Origin: Bradyrhizobium sp. 138
GTDB lineage: Bacteria > Pseudomonadota > Alphaproteobacteria > Rhizobiales > Xanthobacteraceae
Reading direction: 5' to 3'
Assembly: GCF_023074075.1 (NCBI RefSeq)
Contig: NZ_JADPKT010000070.1
Coordinates: 124,001 to 188,000, forward strand
DNA: 64,000 bases
Shown here: piece by piece, positions 1 through 8,912 of the stretch
Layout of the letters: every line of letters starts with the position of its first letter
Position numbering within the stretch: position 1 is the stretch's first letter
The notes under the pieces: model-generated
The model's input: the letters and a program-made list of their open reading frames with translations, nothing else
What the model was told of the DNA's origin: nothing
The model's database searches: none
Position numbers and translations under genes: made by a program

Positions 1-331
1 ACATCGCCACGGTGACGCCGAGCTCCAGCGCGTCAGGCGTCAGGCGGGCCCACACCGGATAGAGCGCCTGGAGCCAGGGGAACAGCTCGCGATCCATCGC
101 CGCCGGCAGCGCCCGCGTCAGCGTCTGGTAGAAGTGATGATGGGTGTTGATCAGGCCCGGCAACACCACGTGTTCGCCCGCATCGAACACCGCGGCGTCA
201 GCGGTCGCAGGCGTGCCGCCGGCCGGCACGAGCTCGACGATCCGCCCCTCCTTCACCACGATGCCGCGCTCGGCCCCGTCGGCCAGGATGGCCAGGGGAT
301 TCCTGACCCAGATCGGCGTTGCGTCGCTCAT
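1..331 (-). CDS. 8-oxoguanine/guanine deaminase-type amidohydrolase, N-terminal part (3' end beyond window)
   Basis: Only the first 110 codons are in the window; the gene runs off the left edge. The ATG at 331 opens a protein starting MSDATPIWVRNP, followed by the short beta-strand subdomain and the metal-binding motif GLINTHHHFYQTLTRALP typical of zinc amidohydrolases of the 8-oxoguanine deaminase / AtzB-like group. These enzymes hydrolytically deaminate purine or triazine rings in the cytoplasm. It is divergent from a molybdenum hydroxylase and sits beside urate-degradation genes, which fits deamination of a purine base feeding xanthine or urate. Substrate is inferred from family and context; a related deaminase cannot be excluded without the C-terminal half. 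Confidence 0.75.
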   Translation of the reverse strand, partial: MSDATPIWVRNPLAILADGAERGIVVKEGRIVELVPAGGTPATADAAVFDAGEHVVLPGLINTHHHFYQTLTRALPAAMDRELFPWLQALYPVWARLTPDALELGVTVAM

Positions 332-481
332 GATCCTGCCTCTTCTCGCATCCGCTGCTGACCGGCCTGCAAGACGAAAGCCAGCCCGATCGCGTTCCTG
401 CTGCGACTTGTTTGTTGCGACTTGGCTCCGGTCTTGCAAGACTCATCTGCACGATTCACCCGCGGAAGCGTTGGCGCAGCC

Positions 482-1306
482 ATGGATTTGAATACCATCA
501 CAGCGGTCGCCCATCCGCAAACGCGCACGCAGCTGCCGGTCTGGACGGCGGGCGATGCCTGGCTCGCCGGCGGCACCTGGTTGTTCTCGGAGCCGCAAAC
601 GCATCTGAGGCGGCTGATCGATCTCACCGATTTGAGATGGCCGGCGCTGACGATCACGGAAGGCCATCTCAGCATCGCCGCCACCTGCACCATCGCGGAG
701 CTCGATGGACTCGCCGGCCCGCCTGACTGGCTCGCCGTGCCGCTGATCAACCAGTGCTGCCGCGCGTTCCTTGCTTCATTCAAGATCTGGAAGACGGCAA
801 CGATCGGCGGCAATCTCTGCATGTCGCTGCCGGCGGGACCGATGATCTCGCTCACCTCCGCGCTCGACGGCGTCTGCACCATCTGGAAGGCCGGCGGCGG
901 CGAGCAGACGATTCCCGTCGTCGACTTCGTCACCGGCAACCAGCGCAATCGCCTGACGTCGGGCGACCTGCTTCGCCAGATCGACATTCCAATTGCCGCG
1001 TTGAAGCGCCGCACCGCCTTTCGCCAGATCTCGCTGGCGCCGGTCGGCCGCTCGGCAGCTCTTCTGATCGGCAGCCTCGATCCAGATGGCACGCTGACGC
1101 TCACTGTCACCGCATCGACGGTGCGGCCGATCCAGCTACTCTTTCGCAAAACCCCGGACGCGAGCGCGCTCCGCGACGCGATCGCCCAGCAGATTACGGA
1201 CGATCTGTACCACACCGACATCCACGGCCAGCCGCTCTGGCGCCAGCACATGACGCTGCGGCTCGCCGAGGAGATTCGTCGCGAGCTCTTGGGAGCAACG
1301 CCGTGA
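482..1306 (+). CDS. FAD-binding subunit of xanthine dehydrogenase-family molybdenum hydroxylase
   Basis: 274 aa. It carries the FAD-binding signature of the CoxM/XdhA-type middle subunit: a pyrophosphate-binding stretch AGGTWL near residue 31 and a second motif around TATIGGNLCMSLPAGP near residue 105, followed by the CO dehydrogenase flavoprotein C-terminal domain. It should pass electrons from the Fe-S clusters of the partner to NAD or another acceptor. The ATG at 482 is chosen because the sequence upstream does not look like protein of this family; no strong ribosome binding site is visible. Its TGA overlaps the GTG start of the next gene by four bases, so translation is coupled. Purine as substrate is inferred from neighbours. 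Confidence 0.85.
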   Translation: MDLNTITAVAHPQTRTQLPVWTAGDAWLAGGTWLFSEPQTHLRRLIDLTDLRWPALTITEGHLSIAATCTIAELDGLAGPPDWLAVPLINQCCRAFLASFKIWKTATIGGNLCMSLPAGPMISLTSALDGVCTIWKAGGGEQTIPVVDFVTGNQRNRLTSGDLLRQIDIPIAALKRRTAFRQISLAPVGRSAALLIGSLDPDGTLTLTVTASTVRPIQLLFRKTPDASALRDAIAQQITDDLYHTDIHGQPLWRQHMTLRLAEEIRRELLGATP

Positions 1307-4026
1307 GTTTCGAGATCAACGGCAAGGCGTTTTCGCAAGCGCCACGCGCCGGCCAATGCCTGCGCACGTTCTTGCGCGAGCTCGGCCATTTCGGCGTGAA
1401 AAAGGGCTGCGATGCCGGTGACTGCGGCGCCTGTACCGTGCTGCTCGACGGCGAACCGGTGCACAGCTGCCTGATCCCGGCGTTCCGGGCCGAGGGACGC
1501 ACCGTGACCACGATCGAAGGCCTTGCCGGAGCGAGCGACGCGCATCCGATGCAGCAGGCCTTCCTCGAGGCGCAAGCCTTTCAATGTGGTTTCTGCACCG
1601 CCGGCATGATCGTGACTTGCGCCTCGCTGAATCAGGCCCAGCGCACCGATCTCGGCGCGGCGCTGAAGGGCAATATCTGCCGATGCACCGGCTATCGCTC
1701 GATCGAGGATGCATTGCTCGGCAAGACCAATGTCGAGGCGAGCGTCGAGGCCGGGGCCGCATTCGGCCGCAGCCTGCCGGCGCCCGCGGGTCCCGACATC
1801 GTGCGGGGCATGGCCCGCTACACCTTCGACACCGCCATCGACGGCCTGCTCCATGTCAAGCTGGTGCGCTCGCCTCATGCTCACGCCCGGATCGTCGCGA
1901 TCGACAAGGCGGACGCGCTGAACGTTCCCGGCGTGCACGCCGTGCTGACGCATGAGGACGCGCCGTCTGTCCTGATGTCGACTGCGCGGCACGAGATGGA
2001 CTGGATGGACCCGGAGGATACCCGCATTCTCGACGACGTCGTCCGCTTCATCGGACAGCGGGTTGCCGCAATCGTCGCCGAGAGCGAAGCCGCCGCCGAG
2101 GAGGCGTGCCGCCGGCTGAAGGTCGACTACGAGATCCTGCCTGCGCTGATCGATCCGGAGCAGGCGATGGTGCCGGGCGCGCCCATCATTCATCCCGACC
2201 GCACCACGGCGAACCGCATCGCCGATCCCCAGCGCAATCTCGCGGCGGAGACGCATGGTGAGTTCGGCGACGTCGCGGCCGCGCTCGCGACCTCCGCCGT
2301 CACCTATCAAGGCACCTTTCACAGCCATCGCGTGCAGCATGCGGCGCTGGAGACGCATGGCGGGCTCGCCTGGCGCGATGCTTCGGGCGTGCTCAACGTC
2401 CGCACCTCGACCCAGGTCCCGTTCCTGACCCGGCGCGCGCTGGCGGACATTTTTGAGCTCCCCATGGACAAGGTCCGCGTGTTCTGCGAGCGCGTCGGCG
2501 GCGGCTTTGGCGGCAAGCAGGAGATGTTCGTCGAGGACATCCTCGCGCTTGCTGCGCTGAGGACCGGACGTCCCGTGAAGCTGGAGCTCACCCGCGAGGA
2601 GCAGTTCATCGCGACCTCGACGCGGCATCCGATGCGGGTCCACATCAAGGCCGGCGCCGATACCGACGGCAAGCTCACCGCGCTTCAGCTCGACGTGCTC
2701 TCCAACACCGGCGCTTACGGCAATCACGCCGGGCCGGTGATGTTCCATGCGCTCGCCGAGTCCATCAGCGTGTACAATTGTCCGAACAAGCGGGTTGACG
2801 GCGCCGCCGTCTACACCAACACGGTGCCGGCGGGCGCGTTTCGCGGCTACGGCCTGCCGCAGGCCTTGATCGCCGTGGAAGCCGCGATCGACGAGCTGGC
2901 AATGCAGCTCGGTATCAGCCCCTACGAGATGCGCCGGCGCAACATCGTCAAACCGGGCGACGCCATGCTGTCGCCGCCGCCCTCCGAATTTCACGACGTG
3001 CTCTACGGCTCCTACGGCCTCGACCAGTGCCTCGACCTCGTCGAGCGCGCGATGCAGGCCGATGGCCCGCAGCCGGCGCTGTCGCCGGAATGGCTGATCG
3101 GTGACGGCATCGCTCTCACCATGATCGATTCCGCGCCGCCGGCCGGGCACATCGCCGACGCCATGATCGCGCTTGCCGAGGACGGCGGCTTCGATCTCAC
3201 CGTCGGCACCGCCGAGTTCGGCAACGGCACCAGCACCGTGCACCGGCAGATCGCTGCGACCACATTGGCGACCACCGTCGACAGAATCCGCCTGCGCCAA
3301 TCCGACACGGCCCATGGCGGCCATGACACCGGCGCCTATGGCAGCGCCGGCACCTTCGTCGCCGGCAAGGCGACCCACGCGGCGTCCATGCAGCTTGCGA
3401 CCGAGCTGAAGGCGGCGGCCGCCAATGCGTGGCTGTGCGACGTCGAGGCCTGCGTGCTCGAGGACAATGCGGTCGTCAGCGGCGTCCGGCGCATGCCTTT
3501 TACCGACCTGGTGAAGCTCGCGCGCGAACGCGGACAGCCATTCGCGAGCACCGGCAATTCCGAGGGCACGCCGCGTTCGGTCGGCTTCAACGTCCAGGGG
3601 TTTCGCGTCGCCGTGAACAAGGGCACCGGCGAGCTCAGGATTCTCAGGAGCGTGCAGGCGGCGGACGCCGGCATCGTCGCCAATCCCATGCAGTGCCGCG
3701 GTCAGGTCGAAGGCGGCGTCGCGCAAGCGCTCGGCGCCGCGCTCTATGAGGAGATGGTGATCGACGCGAACGGCCGCGTCACCAACCCAAAATTCCGCGA
3801 CTATCACCTGCCCTCGTTCGCCGACATCCCGCGCACGGAGGTGTTTTTCGCCGACACGTCCGACACGATCGGGCCGCTGGGCGCCAAATCGATGAGCGAG
3901 AGCCCGTACAATCCGGTCGCCGCCGCGCTCGGCAACGCCATCGCCAATGCCACCGGCATCCGCTTCACCGCGCCGCCCTTCAAACCGGACCGGCTGTTTC
4001 CGGCGCTGCTCGACAAGTTTGGTTAG
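1303..4026 (+). CDS. Molybdenum hydroxylase, fused 2Fe-2S and molybdopterin-binding subunit (xanthine dehydrogenase family)
   Basis: 907 aa, starting with GTG at 1303 inside the upstream stop. Residues about 1-80 are a plant-type 2Fe-2S domain (GCDAGDCGACTVLLDG), residues about 80-150 the second 2Fe-2S domain (QCGFCTAGM and NICRCTGY), and from about 165 onward the molybdopterin domains with VGGGFGGKQE near residue 397 and the Glu-containing motif GAKSMSES near 862 where the catalytic Glu is expected. The Fe-S + Mo fusion resembles Desulfovibrio aldehyde oxidoreductase, but FAD is supplied by the separate upstream gene. The permease, deaminase and urate genes around it suggest hypoxanthine/xanthine or another purine as substrate; that is inference. 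Confidence 0.88.
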   Translation: MSFEINGKAFSQAPRAGQCLRTFLRELGHFGVKKGCDAGDCGACTVLLDGEPVHSCLIPAFRAEGRTVTTIEGLAGASDAHPMQQAFLEAQAFQCGFCTAGMIVTCASLNQAQRTDLGAALKGNICRCTGYRSIEDALLGKTNVEASVEAGAAFGRSLPAPAGPDIVRGMARYTFDTAIDGLLHVKLVRSPHAHARIVAIDKADALNVPGVHAVLTHEDAPSVLMSTARHEMDWMDPEDTRILDDVVRFIGQRVAAIVAESEAAAEEACRRLKVDYEILPALIDPEQAMVPGAPIIHPDRTTANRIADPQRNLAAETHGEFGDVAAALATSAVTYQGTFHSHRVQHAALETHGGLAWRDASGVLNVRTSTQVPFLTRRALADIFELPMDKVRVFCERVGGGFGGKQEMFVEDILALAALRTGRPVKLELTREEQFIATSTRHPMRVHIKAGADTDGKLTALQLDVLSNTGAYGNHAGPVMFHALAESISVYNCPNKRVDGAAVYTNTVPAGAFRGYGLPQALIAVEAAIDELAMQLGISPYEMRRRNIVKPGDAMLSPPPSEFHDVLYGSYGLDQCLDLVERAMQADGPQPALSPEWLIGDGIALTMIDSAPPAGHIADAMIALAEDGGFDLTVGTAEFGNGTSTVHRQIAATTLATTVDRIRLRQSDTAHGGHDTGAYGSAGTFVAGKATHAASMQLATELKAAAANAWLCDVEACVLEDNAVVSGVRRMPFTDLVKLARERGQPFASTGNSEGTPRSVGFNVQGFRVAVNKGTGELRILRSVQAADAGIVANPMQCRGQVEGGVAQALGAALYEEMVIDANGRVTNPKFRDYHLPSFADIPRTEVFFADTSDTIGPLGAKSMSESPYNPVAAALGNAIANATGIRFTAPPFKPDRLFPALLDKFG

Positions 4027-4048
4027 GTAGGTTTCGGAGGATTCATCC

Positions 4049-5446
4049 ATGAGCAGCGAAGCCCATCCCGTCGACGAGGTCCTGCCGGTCCCACGCCTCT
4101 TGGCGCTCGGGCTCCAGCATGTGCTGGTGATGTATGCCGGCGCGGTCGCCGTGCCGCTGATCATCGGGCGCGCCTTGAAGCTGCCGCCGGAGGATGTCGC
4201 CTTCCTGATCAGCGCCGACCTGTTCGCCTGCGGGCTCGCGACGCTGGTGCAATGCATCGGCTTCCCCGGGGTCGGCATTCGCCTGCCCGTGATGATGGGC
4301 GTGACATTCGCTTCAGTCGGTCCGATGCTGTCGATGGCGGCGGCGCCGGAGATCGGCCTGCTCGGCATCTACGGCTCCGTCATCGCCGCGGGCCTGTTCG
4401 GCATCATTGTCGCACCGTTCGTCAGCCGGCTGTTGCCGCTGTTTCCTCCCGTGGTCACCGGCAGCATCATCCTGATCATCGGCATCTCCCTGATGCGCGT
4501 CGGCATCAACTGGGCCGGCGGCGGCCTGCCGACGCTGACGAAAGTGGTCGACGGCGTCGCCGGCAGCTTTCCCAATCCGGCCTATGGCCAACTGCAGGGC
4601 CTCGGCATCTCGTTGTTCGTGCTGCTGTTCATTCTCGGCCTGATCAAATGGGGTACCGGCTTCCTGGCCAATGTCTCGGTGCTGCTCGGCATCATCGCCG
4701 GCGCCGTGCTCGCGAGCATTCTGGGCGTGATGCATTTCGACAAGGTCGCCGCCGCCTCCTGGGGCGCGCTGATCATTCCCTTCCGCTTCGGCGTGCCGCA
4801 ATTCCATCTGGTGCCCGTGATCACCATGTGCGTCGTCATGATCGTGGTGATGATCGAATCGCTCGGCATGTTCCTCGCGCTTGGCGACATCACCGGCAAG
4901 GCCGTCGACCGCGAAGCGCTGAGCCGGGGCCTGCGTGCGGACGGCGTCGGCACGCTGCTCGGCGGCATTTTCAATACCTTCCCGTACACCTCATTCTCTC
5001 AGAATGTCGGCCTCGTCTCGGTCACGGCCGTGCGCTCACGCTGGGTGACGGTGACGGGCGGTTGCATCATGCTCGGGCTCGGCCTGTTGCCGAAGCTCGC
5101 CGCATTGGTCGAGGCTGTGCCGCTGGTCGTGCTCGGCGGCGCAGGCCTCGTGATGTTCGGCATGGTGGCGGCGACAGGTGCGCGCATCCTCACCTCGGTC
5201 GATTTCCGCAACAACCGCTACAATCTCTTCATCGTCGCGATCTCGATCGGCTTCGGCCTGATCCCGCTCGCCGCCCCCGGCTTCTTCCGGAATATGCCCC
5301 ACGATCTCCAGCCGCTGCTGGAGTCCGGCATCCTGCTCTGCGCGATCGTTTCGGTGCTGCTCAACGCTTTCTTCAACGGCCTGAGCGGCGGCGCGACAGC
5401 GGAGGCGGACGCGGCGACGGTCGCTTCATCCGCACAACACGTTTAG
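4049..5446 (+). CDS. NCS2-family purine (xanthine/urate-type) permease
   Basis: 465 aa, about 12-14 hydrophobic segments, with a GGAGG ribosome binding site about 11 bases before the ATG. It matches the nucleobase:cation symporter-2 family: QHVLVMYAGAVAVPLIIG in the first segment, MIESLGMFLALGDITGK in the middle, and NTFPYTSFSQNVGLVSVT, the conserved family signature before the later helices. Members import xanthine or urate by proton symport across the inner membrane. It follows the molybdenum hydroxylase by 22 bases and is probably in the same operon. Its stop overlaps by four bases the stop of the converging OHCU decarboxylase gene. Urate versus xanthine preference cannot be settled by eye. 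Confidence 0.9.
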   Translation: MSSEAHPVDEVLPVPRLLALGLQHVLVMYAGAVAVPLIIGRALKLPPEDVAFLISADLFACGLATLVQCIGFPGVGIRLPVMMGVTFASVGPMLSMAAAPEIGLLGIYGSVIAAGLFGIIVAPFVSRLLPLFPPVVTGSIILIIGISLMRVGINWAGGGLPTLTKVVDGVAGSFPNPAYGQLQGLGISLFVLLFILGLIKWGTGFLANVSVLLGIIAGAVLASILGVMHFDKVAAASWGALIIPFRFGVPQFHLVPVITMCVVMIVVMIESLGMFLALGDITGKAVDREALSRGLRADGVGTLLGGIFNTFPYTSFSQNVGLVSVTAVRSRWVTVTGGCIMLGLGLLPKLAALVEAVPLVVLGGAGLVMFGMVAATGARILTSVDFRNNRYNLFIVAISIGFGLIPLAAPGFFRNMPHDLQPLLESGILLCAIVSVLLNAFFNGLSGGATAEADAATVASSAQHV

Positions 5447-6330
5447 CTGCCACGATAGGTCGAATAGCTCCAGGGTGTGACCAATAAAGGCACGTGATAG
5501 TGGCGTTCCGGCTCGCTGATCGCAAAGCGCAGCGGGATTTCGTCGAGGAAGGGCGGGTCGGACAGCGGCACATTGCGCGCGGCGTAATATTTGGCGACGC
5601 TGAATTGGAGCTCGTAGCGGCCGATCGGCAGCGGGCGGCCGCCGATCAGCGGCTGGTCGGTGCGACCGTCGGCATTGGTGACAGCGCGCGCGACGACGCG
5701 GCTCTCGCCGAGGCTCGCGAGCTCCACCAGCGCAATCGGGATGCCGGCGGCGGGCTTACCGACGTGATTGTCCAGCACATGGGTCGACAGCCGGCCATGC
5801 ACCTTCAGCTTGTCGTCGGCAATGACGAGCTGATCCAGCCGCAGCGCCGAGATGCGGCCGATTTCCTCGATCGCGCGCCGGGTCTCGGTCTTTGCGATAT
5901 TGCGCAAGCGCGTCTCGAAGTCGCGCAGCACGGAATCCTTGGTGTGACGGCGCACGCAGACGATATAGGGGAAGCCGAACTTGTCGCGGTAGGCGTTGTT
6001 GGCGCGCTCGAACGCGGCGTATTCGGCTTCCGAGAGCCGGTCGAGCCCGGCACTGTTCTGCTCGTCGGTCGATTCCGCCGTGAGGCCGGCGGCGCGCTGG
6101 GTCTTGTTGGCGAGATCGGGATGCGCCCGGATCAGCGCCAGTTGTGCGTCCGGTTCGGCGCTCTGGATCGCCGCCATCAACGCAGTGTGCAACTGTTTGA
6201 GACCGGTGAACGGCCGCTTGCCGGCGAGCTGCTCGGCGATCCACGGCGAATATTCGACGACGTTGGCGAGCGCCGCGACGAAATCGGCGTTGCTTGCTGC
6301 ATTGAGATCGGCCAGCGAGATCTGCGACAT
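5443..6330 (-). CDS. Bifunctional OHCU decarboxylase / 5-hydroxyisourate hydrolase (UraD-UraH fusion)
   Basis: 295 aa with two enzyme domains. Residues about 1-165 are 2-oxo-4-hydroxy-4-carboxy-5-ureidoimidazoline decarboxylase (RPFTGLKQLH, IRAHPDLANK and FGFPYIVCVRRHTKD). Residues about 178-295 are the transthyretin-like HIU hydrolase, beginning LSTHVLDNHVGKPAAGIP and ending in the diagnostic YRGS tetrapeptide. Together they convert 5-hydroxyisourate to (S)-allantoin, in the reverse of domain order to reaction order. The gene is four bases upstream of its overlap with the permease stop (convergent) and follows puuE... on the same strand by 3 bases, indicating one operon DUF3830-puuE-uraDH. 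Confidence 0.95.
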   Translation of the reverse strand: MSQISLADLNAASNADFVAALANVVEYSPWIAEQLAGKRPFTGLKQLHTALMAAIQSAEPDAQLALIRAHPDLANKTQRAAGLTAESTDEQNSAGLDRLSEAEYAAFERANNAYRDKFGFPYIVCVRRHTKDSVLRDFETRLRNIAKTETRRAIEEIGRISALRLDQLVIADDKLKVHGRLSTHVLDNHVGKPAAGIPIALVELASLGESRVVARAVTNADGRTDQPLIGGRPLPIGRYELQFSVAKYYAARNVPLSDPPFLDEIPLRFAISEPERHYHVPLLVTPWSYSTYRGS

Positions 6331-6333
6331 CCT

Positions 6334-7269
6334 TCACCCGATCTCGAATGCGCCGGCCGCCAGATGCGCGTGCTTGTCGTGCCAGTGCTGTGCGATCTGC
6401 AAACGCGTCGGCACCCAGACGCGCTCGTGCTTGCCGATGTAATCCAGGAAGCGCATCAGCCCGGCGGCGCGGCCGGGCCGGCCGGCGAGGCGGCAATGCA
6501 GGCCCACCGACATCATCTTCGGCGCGGTCTCGCCTTCGGCGTAGAGCACGTCGAAGGCATCCTTCAGATAGGTGAAGAACTGCTCGCCTTCGGCAAAGCC
6601 CTGCGGGTTGATGAAGCGCATGTCGTTGGCATCGAGTGTATAGGGAATGATGAGCTGCTTTGCGCTCGCACCCTTGATCCAATAGGGCAGATCGTCGGCA
6701 TAGGAATCGCAGAGATAGAGGAAGCCGCCCTCCTCCATCAGCAGACGGTTGGTGTTGATCGAGGAGCGTCCGGTGTACCAGCCGAGCGGGCGTGAACCGG
6801 TGGCTTCAGTATGGACGCGGATCGCCTCGGCGATCTCGGCGCGCTCTTGCGCCTCGGTCATGTCCTTGTGCTCGATCCATTTCAGGCTGTGGCTGGCGAT
6901 ATCCCAGCCGGCCTCCTTCATGGCAGCTACGATTTCCGGATTGCGCTTCAGCGCGGTGGCGACGCCGAATACGGTGGTCGGCCAGTTGCGGGCGGTGAAC
7001 ATCCGCCACAGCCGCCAGAAGCCGGCGCGCGAGCCATATTCGAACATCGATTCGATATTGGCGTGGCGTTGGCCCGGCCAGGGCTGCGCACCGAGCACGT
7101 CGGACAGGAACGCCTCCGAGGCGGGGTCGCCATGCAAAATGTTGTTCTCGCCGCCTTCCTCGAAATTGACGACGAATTGCACCGCGACCCGGGCGTCGCC
7201 GGGCCATTGCGGATGTGGCGGATTGCGGCCGTAACCGCGGAGATCACGGGGGTAGCGGGGCTCGGTCAC
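6334..7269 (-). CDS. puuE: Allantoinase PuuE (polysaccharide-deacetylase family)
   Basis: 311 aa. The N-terminus (YPRDLRGYGRNPPHPQWPG) and VNFEEGGENNILHGD are hallmarks of the cofactor-independent PuuE allantoinase, a NodB/polysaccharide deacetylase-fold enzyme hydrolysing allantoin to allantoate. Later motifs include DIASHSLKWIEHKDM and GWYTGRSSINTNRLL. The start is a GTG at 7269 placed directly after the TGA of the upstream DUF3830 gene, with no spacer, so it should depend on ribosomes finishing that gene. It continues the route from the adjacent UraD-UraH fusion: 5-hydroxyisourate to allantoin to allantoate. Confidence 0.93.
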   Translation of the reverse strand: MTEPRYPRDLRGYGRNPPHPQWPGDARVAVQFVVNFEEGGENNILHGDPASEAFLSDVLGAQPWPGQRHANIESMFEYGSRAGFWRLWRMFTARNWPTTVFGVATALKRNPEIVAAMKEAGWDIASHSLKWIEHKDMTEAQERAEIAEAIRVHTEATGSRPLGWYTGRSSINTNRLLMEEGGFLYLCDSYADDLPYWIKGASAKQLIIPYTLDANDMRFINPQGFAEGEQFFTYLKDAFDVLYAEGETAPKMMSVGLHCRLAGRPGRAAGLMRFLDYIGKHERVWVPTRLQIAQHWHDKHAHLAAGAFEIG

Positions 7270-7683
7270 TCAGACTTCCTCGAAGCGGATCGGCAGCGCG
7301 CCATTCCACAGCACGCTCTTGCCGAGGGGGGCGAGATTCTCGAGGCCCGAGGTCAGCGTGATGAAATGGTTGCCGGCGAGCTGGCCCATCTTGCTGGCGA
7401 AGTGCACGCTGCCGTAGGCCAGCAGGATCTCGGTCTCGCTGATGCCGCCGGGATAGAGGATGATCTGGCCGGGCGCGGGATAGCTGGTGTGATTCTCGTA
7501 GCCGACGCCGAAGTCGAGATCGCCGAGCGGCATCCACACGCCCTCGCCGCTCCAGCGCACATGGATGATGTGGCTTTCGAACGGCAGCACCTTGCGGAAG
7601 GCGGCGACGGTCTTGGGTGCCAGTTGCTCCTCGAAGCGGGCATCGAAGCTGAAATCGCCCGCACGGATAACGAGTTTGCCCAT
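7270..7683 (-). CDS. DUF3830 family protein, first gene of the allantoin operon
   Basis: 137 aa, no signal peptide or membrane segment. I recognise it as the DUF3830 family, which I recall as having a cyclophilin-like beta-barrel; visible stretches include FDARFEEQLAPKTVAAF, HVRWSGEGVWMPLGD and GYENHTSYPAPGQIILYPGG. The start at 7683 (MGKLVIRAG) is preferred over an upstream in-frame start because the extension has no resemblance to protein of this family. Its stop codon abuts the GTG of puuE, so the two are translationally coupled. The coupling implies a role in urate/allantoin degradation, but no reaction is known to me. Confidence 0.8.
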   Translation of the reverse strand: MGKLVIRAGDFSFDARFEEQLAPKTVAAFRKVLPFESHIIHVRWSGEGVWMPLGDLDFGVGYENHTSYPAPGQIILYPGGISETEILLAYGSVHFASKMGQLAGNHFITLTSGLENLAPLGKSVLWNGALPIRFEEV

Positions 7684-7772
7684 CTCATCTCTCTGGATCG
7701 GGGCCGGTGGCCCACGGAAACCTTTCCAGCAAAGAGCACTCCCAACAGTTTCGCGCAAGTGCCGCGGCAACA

Positions 7773-8039
7773 TCACCTGCGGTCGTAGGACCAGCCGAAA
7801 ATGCCGCTCCGCCGCGTCTCCGGTTCCGGCTCGGCGGCCGGCAGCGGCGCCTCCTTCAGTTCCGCTTGCGGGGGCGGCGCCGGCAGGGTCTCGCATGTCA
7901 TGGCGTAGACCAGCTTGCCGTCCGCGGTGCGCCCGATCGGGGCACAGCGGTCGGGATGCGCCGCATTGGTCTTCGGCGTTTTGGCGTGCGCGGCCACCGC
8001 GGAGGCCATCAGGAGCAGGACCAGCAGATATCTCGACAT
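7773..8039 (-). CDS. Small secreted protein of unknown function
   Basis: 88 aa. The N-terminus MSRYLLVLLLMASAVAAHAK is a classical signal peptide with an AHA-type cleavage site near residue 19, so the product is probably periplasmic. The mature part is short, has two Cys (PDRCAPIG and AMTCETL) that could form a disulfide, and a Pro/Glu-rich C-terminal half ending in GWSYDRR. A longer in-frame start further upstream would run back into the intergenic palindrome and is rejected. I recognise no domain; function unknown. Confidence 0.6.
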   Translation of the reverse strand: MSRYLLVLLLMASAVAAHAKTPKTNAAHPDRCAPIGRTADGKLVYAMTCETLPAPPPQAELKEAPLPAAEPEPETRRSGIFGWSYDRR

Positions 8040-8126
8040 CGTTGTCGCCTCACGCAGCATCCGCCCATTGAACCGGATCGCGGCGGGCAAGTCCATCGGG
8101 GCAATGCACATTCCGACGTGCAGTGC

Positions 8127-8218
8127 CGTAGGGTGGGCAAAGCGGAGCGTGCCCACGTATCTTTCGCGGCCGAGAGAGATCGTGGGCACGGCGCAAGAGC
8201 GCCTTTGCCCACCCTACG
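8127..8218. repeat. Nested palindromic intergenic element, copy 1
   Basis: Outer arms CGTAGGGTGGGCAAAG (8127-8142) and its perfect 16-base reverse complement (8203-8218); inner arms CGTGCCCAC (8148-8156) and GTGGGCACG (8182-8190). This nested structure would fold as a long hairpin in RNA. I recall this wording as a dispersed element in Bradyrhizobium-type genomes; the partial second copy 0.7 kb away supports its being mobile or amplified. Confidence 0.75.
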
Positions 8219-8325
8219 ATATTTGAGCTTGTGACACGCAGTTTGACTCACAGACACGCCTTCGCAGCCTCGCGACTTGTTCGCCCGAGCTTTGCTTGGT
8301 CACTCCACCCTCTTGATCCAAGAGG

Positions 8326-8441
8326 GCGCAGGGAAGGCCGGGTGCCGACCTCGCACCCGCGGTCCGCTGCGCGAAATGCGCACGCAGGAAGAACCGCACA
8401 GCAGCATACAGGTGGTGCCGATCACTCGGCCTTCCCTGCGC
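8326..8441. repeat. Intergenic repeat with 15-base perfect inverted arms
   Basis: GCGCAGGGAAGGCCG at 8326-8340 is repeated as its exact reverse complement at 8427-8441, 86 bases apart. The surrounding 8230-8900 sequence has no coding character and resembles a dispersed Bradyrhizobium intergenic family from memory. Element borders are not clear. Confidence 0.55.
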
Positions 8442-8912
8442 GATGGTCGGACGGCTTATGCCGTGATCTCCCGGGAGCCGAACTTTCCTTCTGGCCTCCC
8501 TCGCCCCGCGAATTGGATGATGCAGTCTGCCCGGTTGGGCTCGCTCGCATCTTCGCTGGACTTGACCGTGGCAACGACGGCCAGGACCACACGGTTTTGC
8601 CGTACGCACGGCCCGCCATGTCGCCGCAGTATTTCCAGCCCTGTCGACGAAGCCGGAAACTTACAGGCGAGACGAACCTGACAGCGCCGCTCGTCTGCAC
8701 GAAGCCTCGGGCTCACAGGGACTACCCGCCCTGCCCGCGCCTCTCATGCCGACGCTGCCGCGTCCACCGCAAGCCCGGCTCGCGATCAAGACGACCTCGA
8801 GATCGCCCCTCTTGGTGAGCCGGGATGGGCGACACATACGACAAAACCGAATTTCGGTAAAGTGGAATATTTTTGGCAAGAGGGATTGACAGAGGGCGAC
8901 ACAGCAAGGTGC

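Noticed and set aside
328..4368. Long antisense open frame (1346 codons) across the Mo hydroxylase genes
   Set aside because: Frame is open only because of GC-rich codon bias opposite real genes; the product is Arg/Gly/Ala-rich without any domain, and the plus strand encodes recognisable enzymes.
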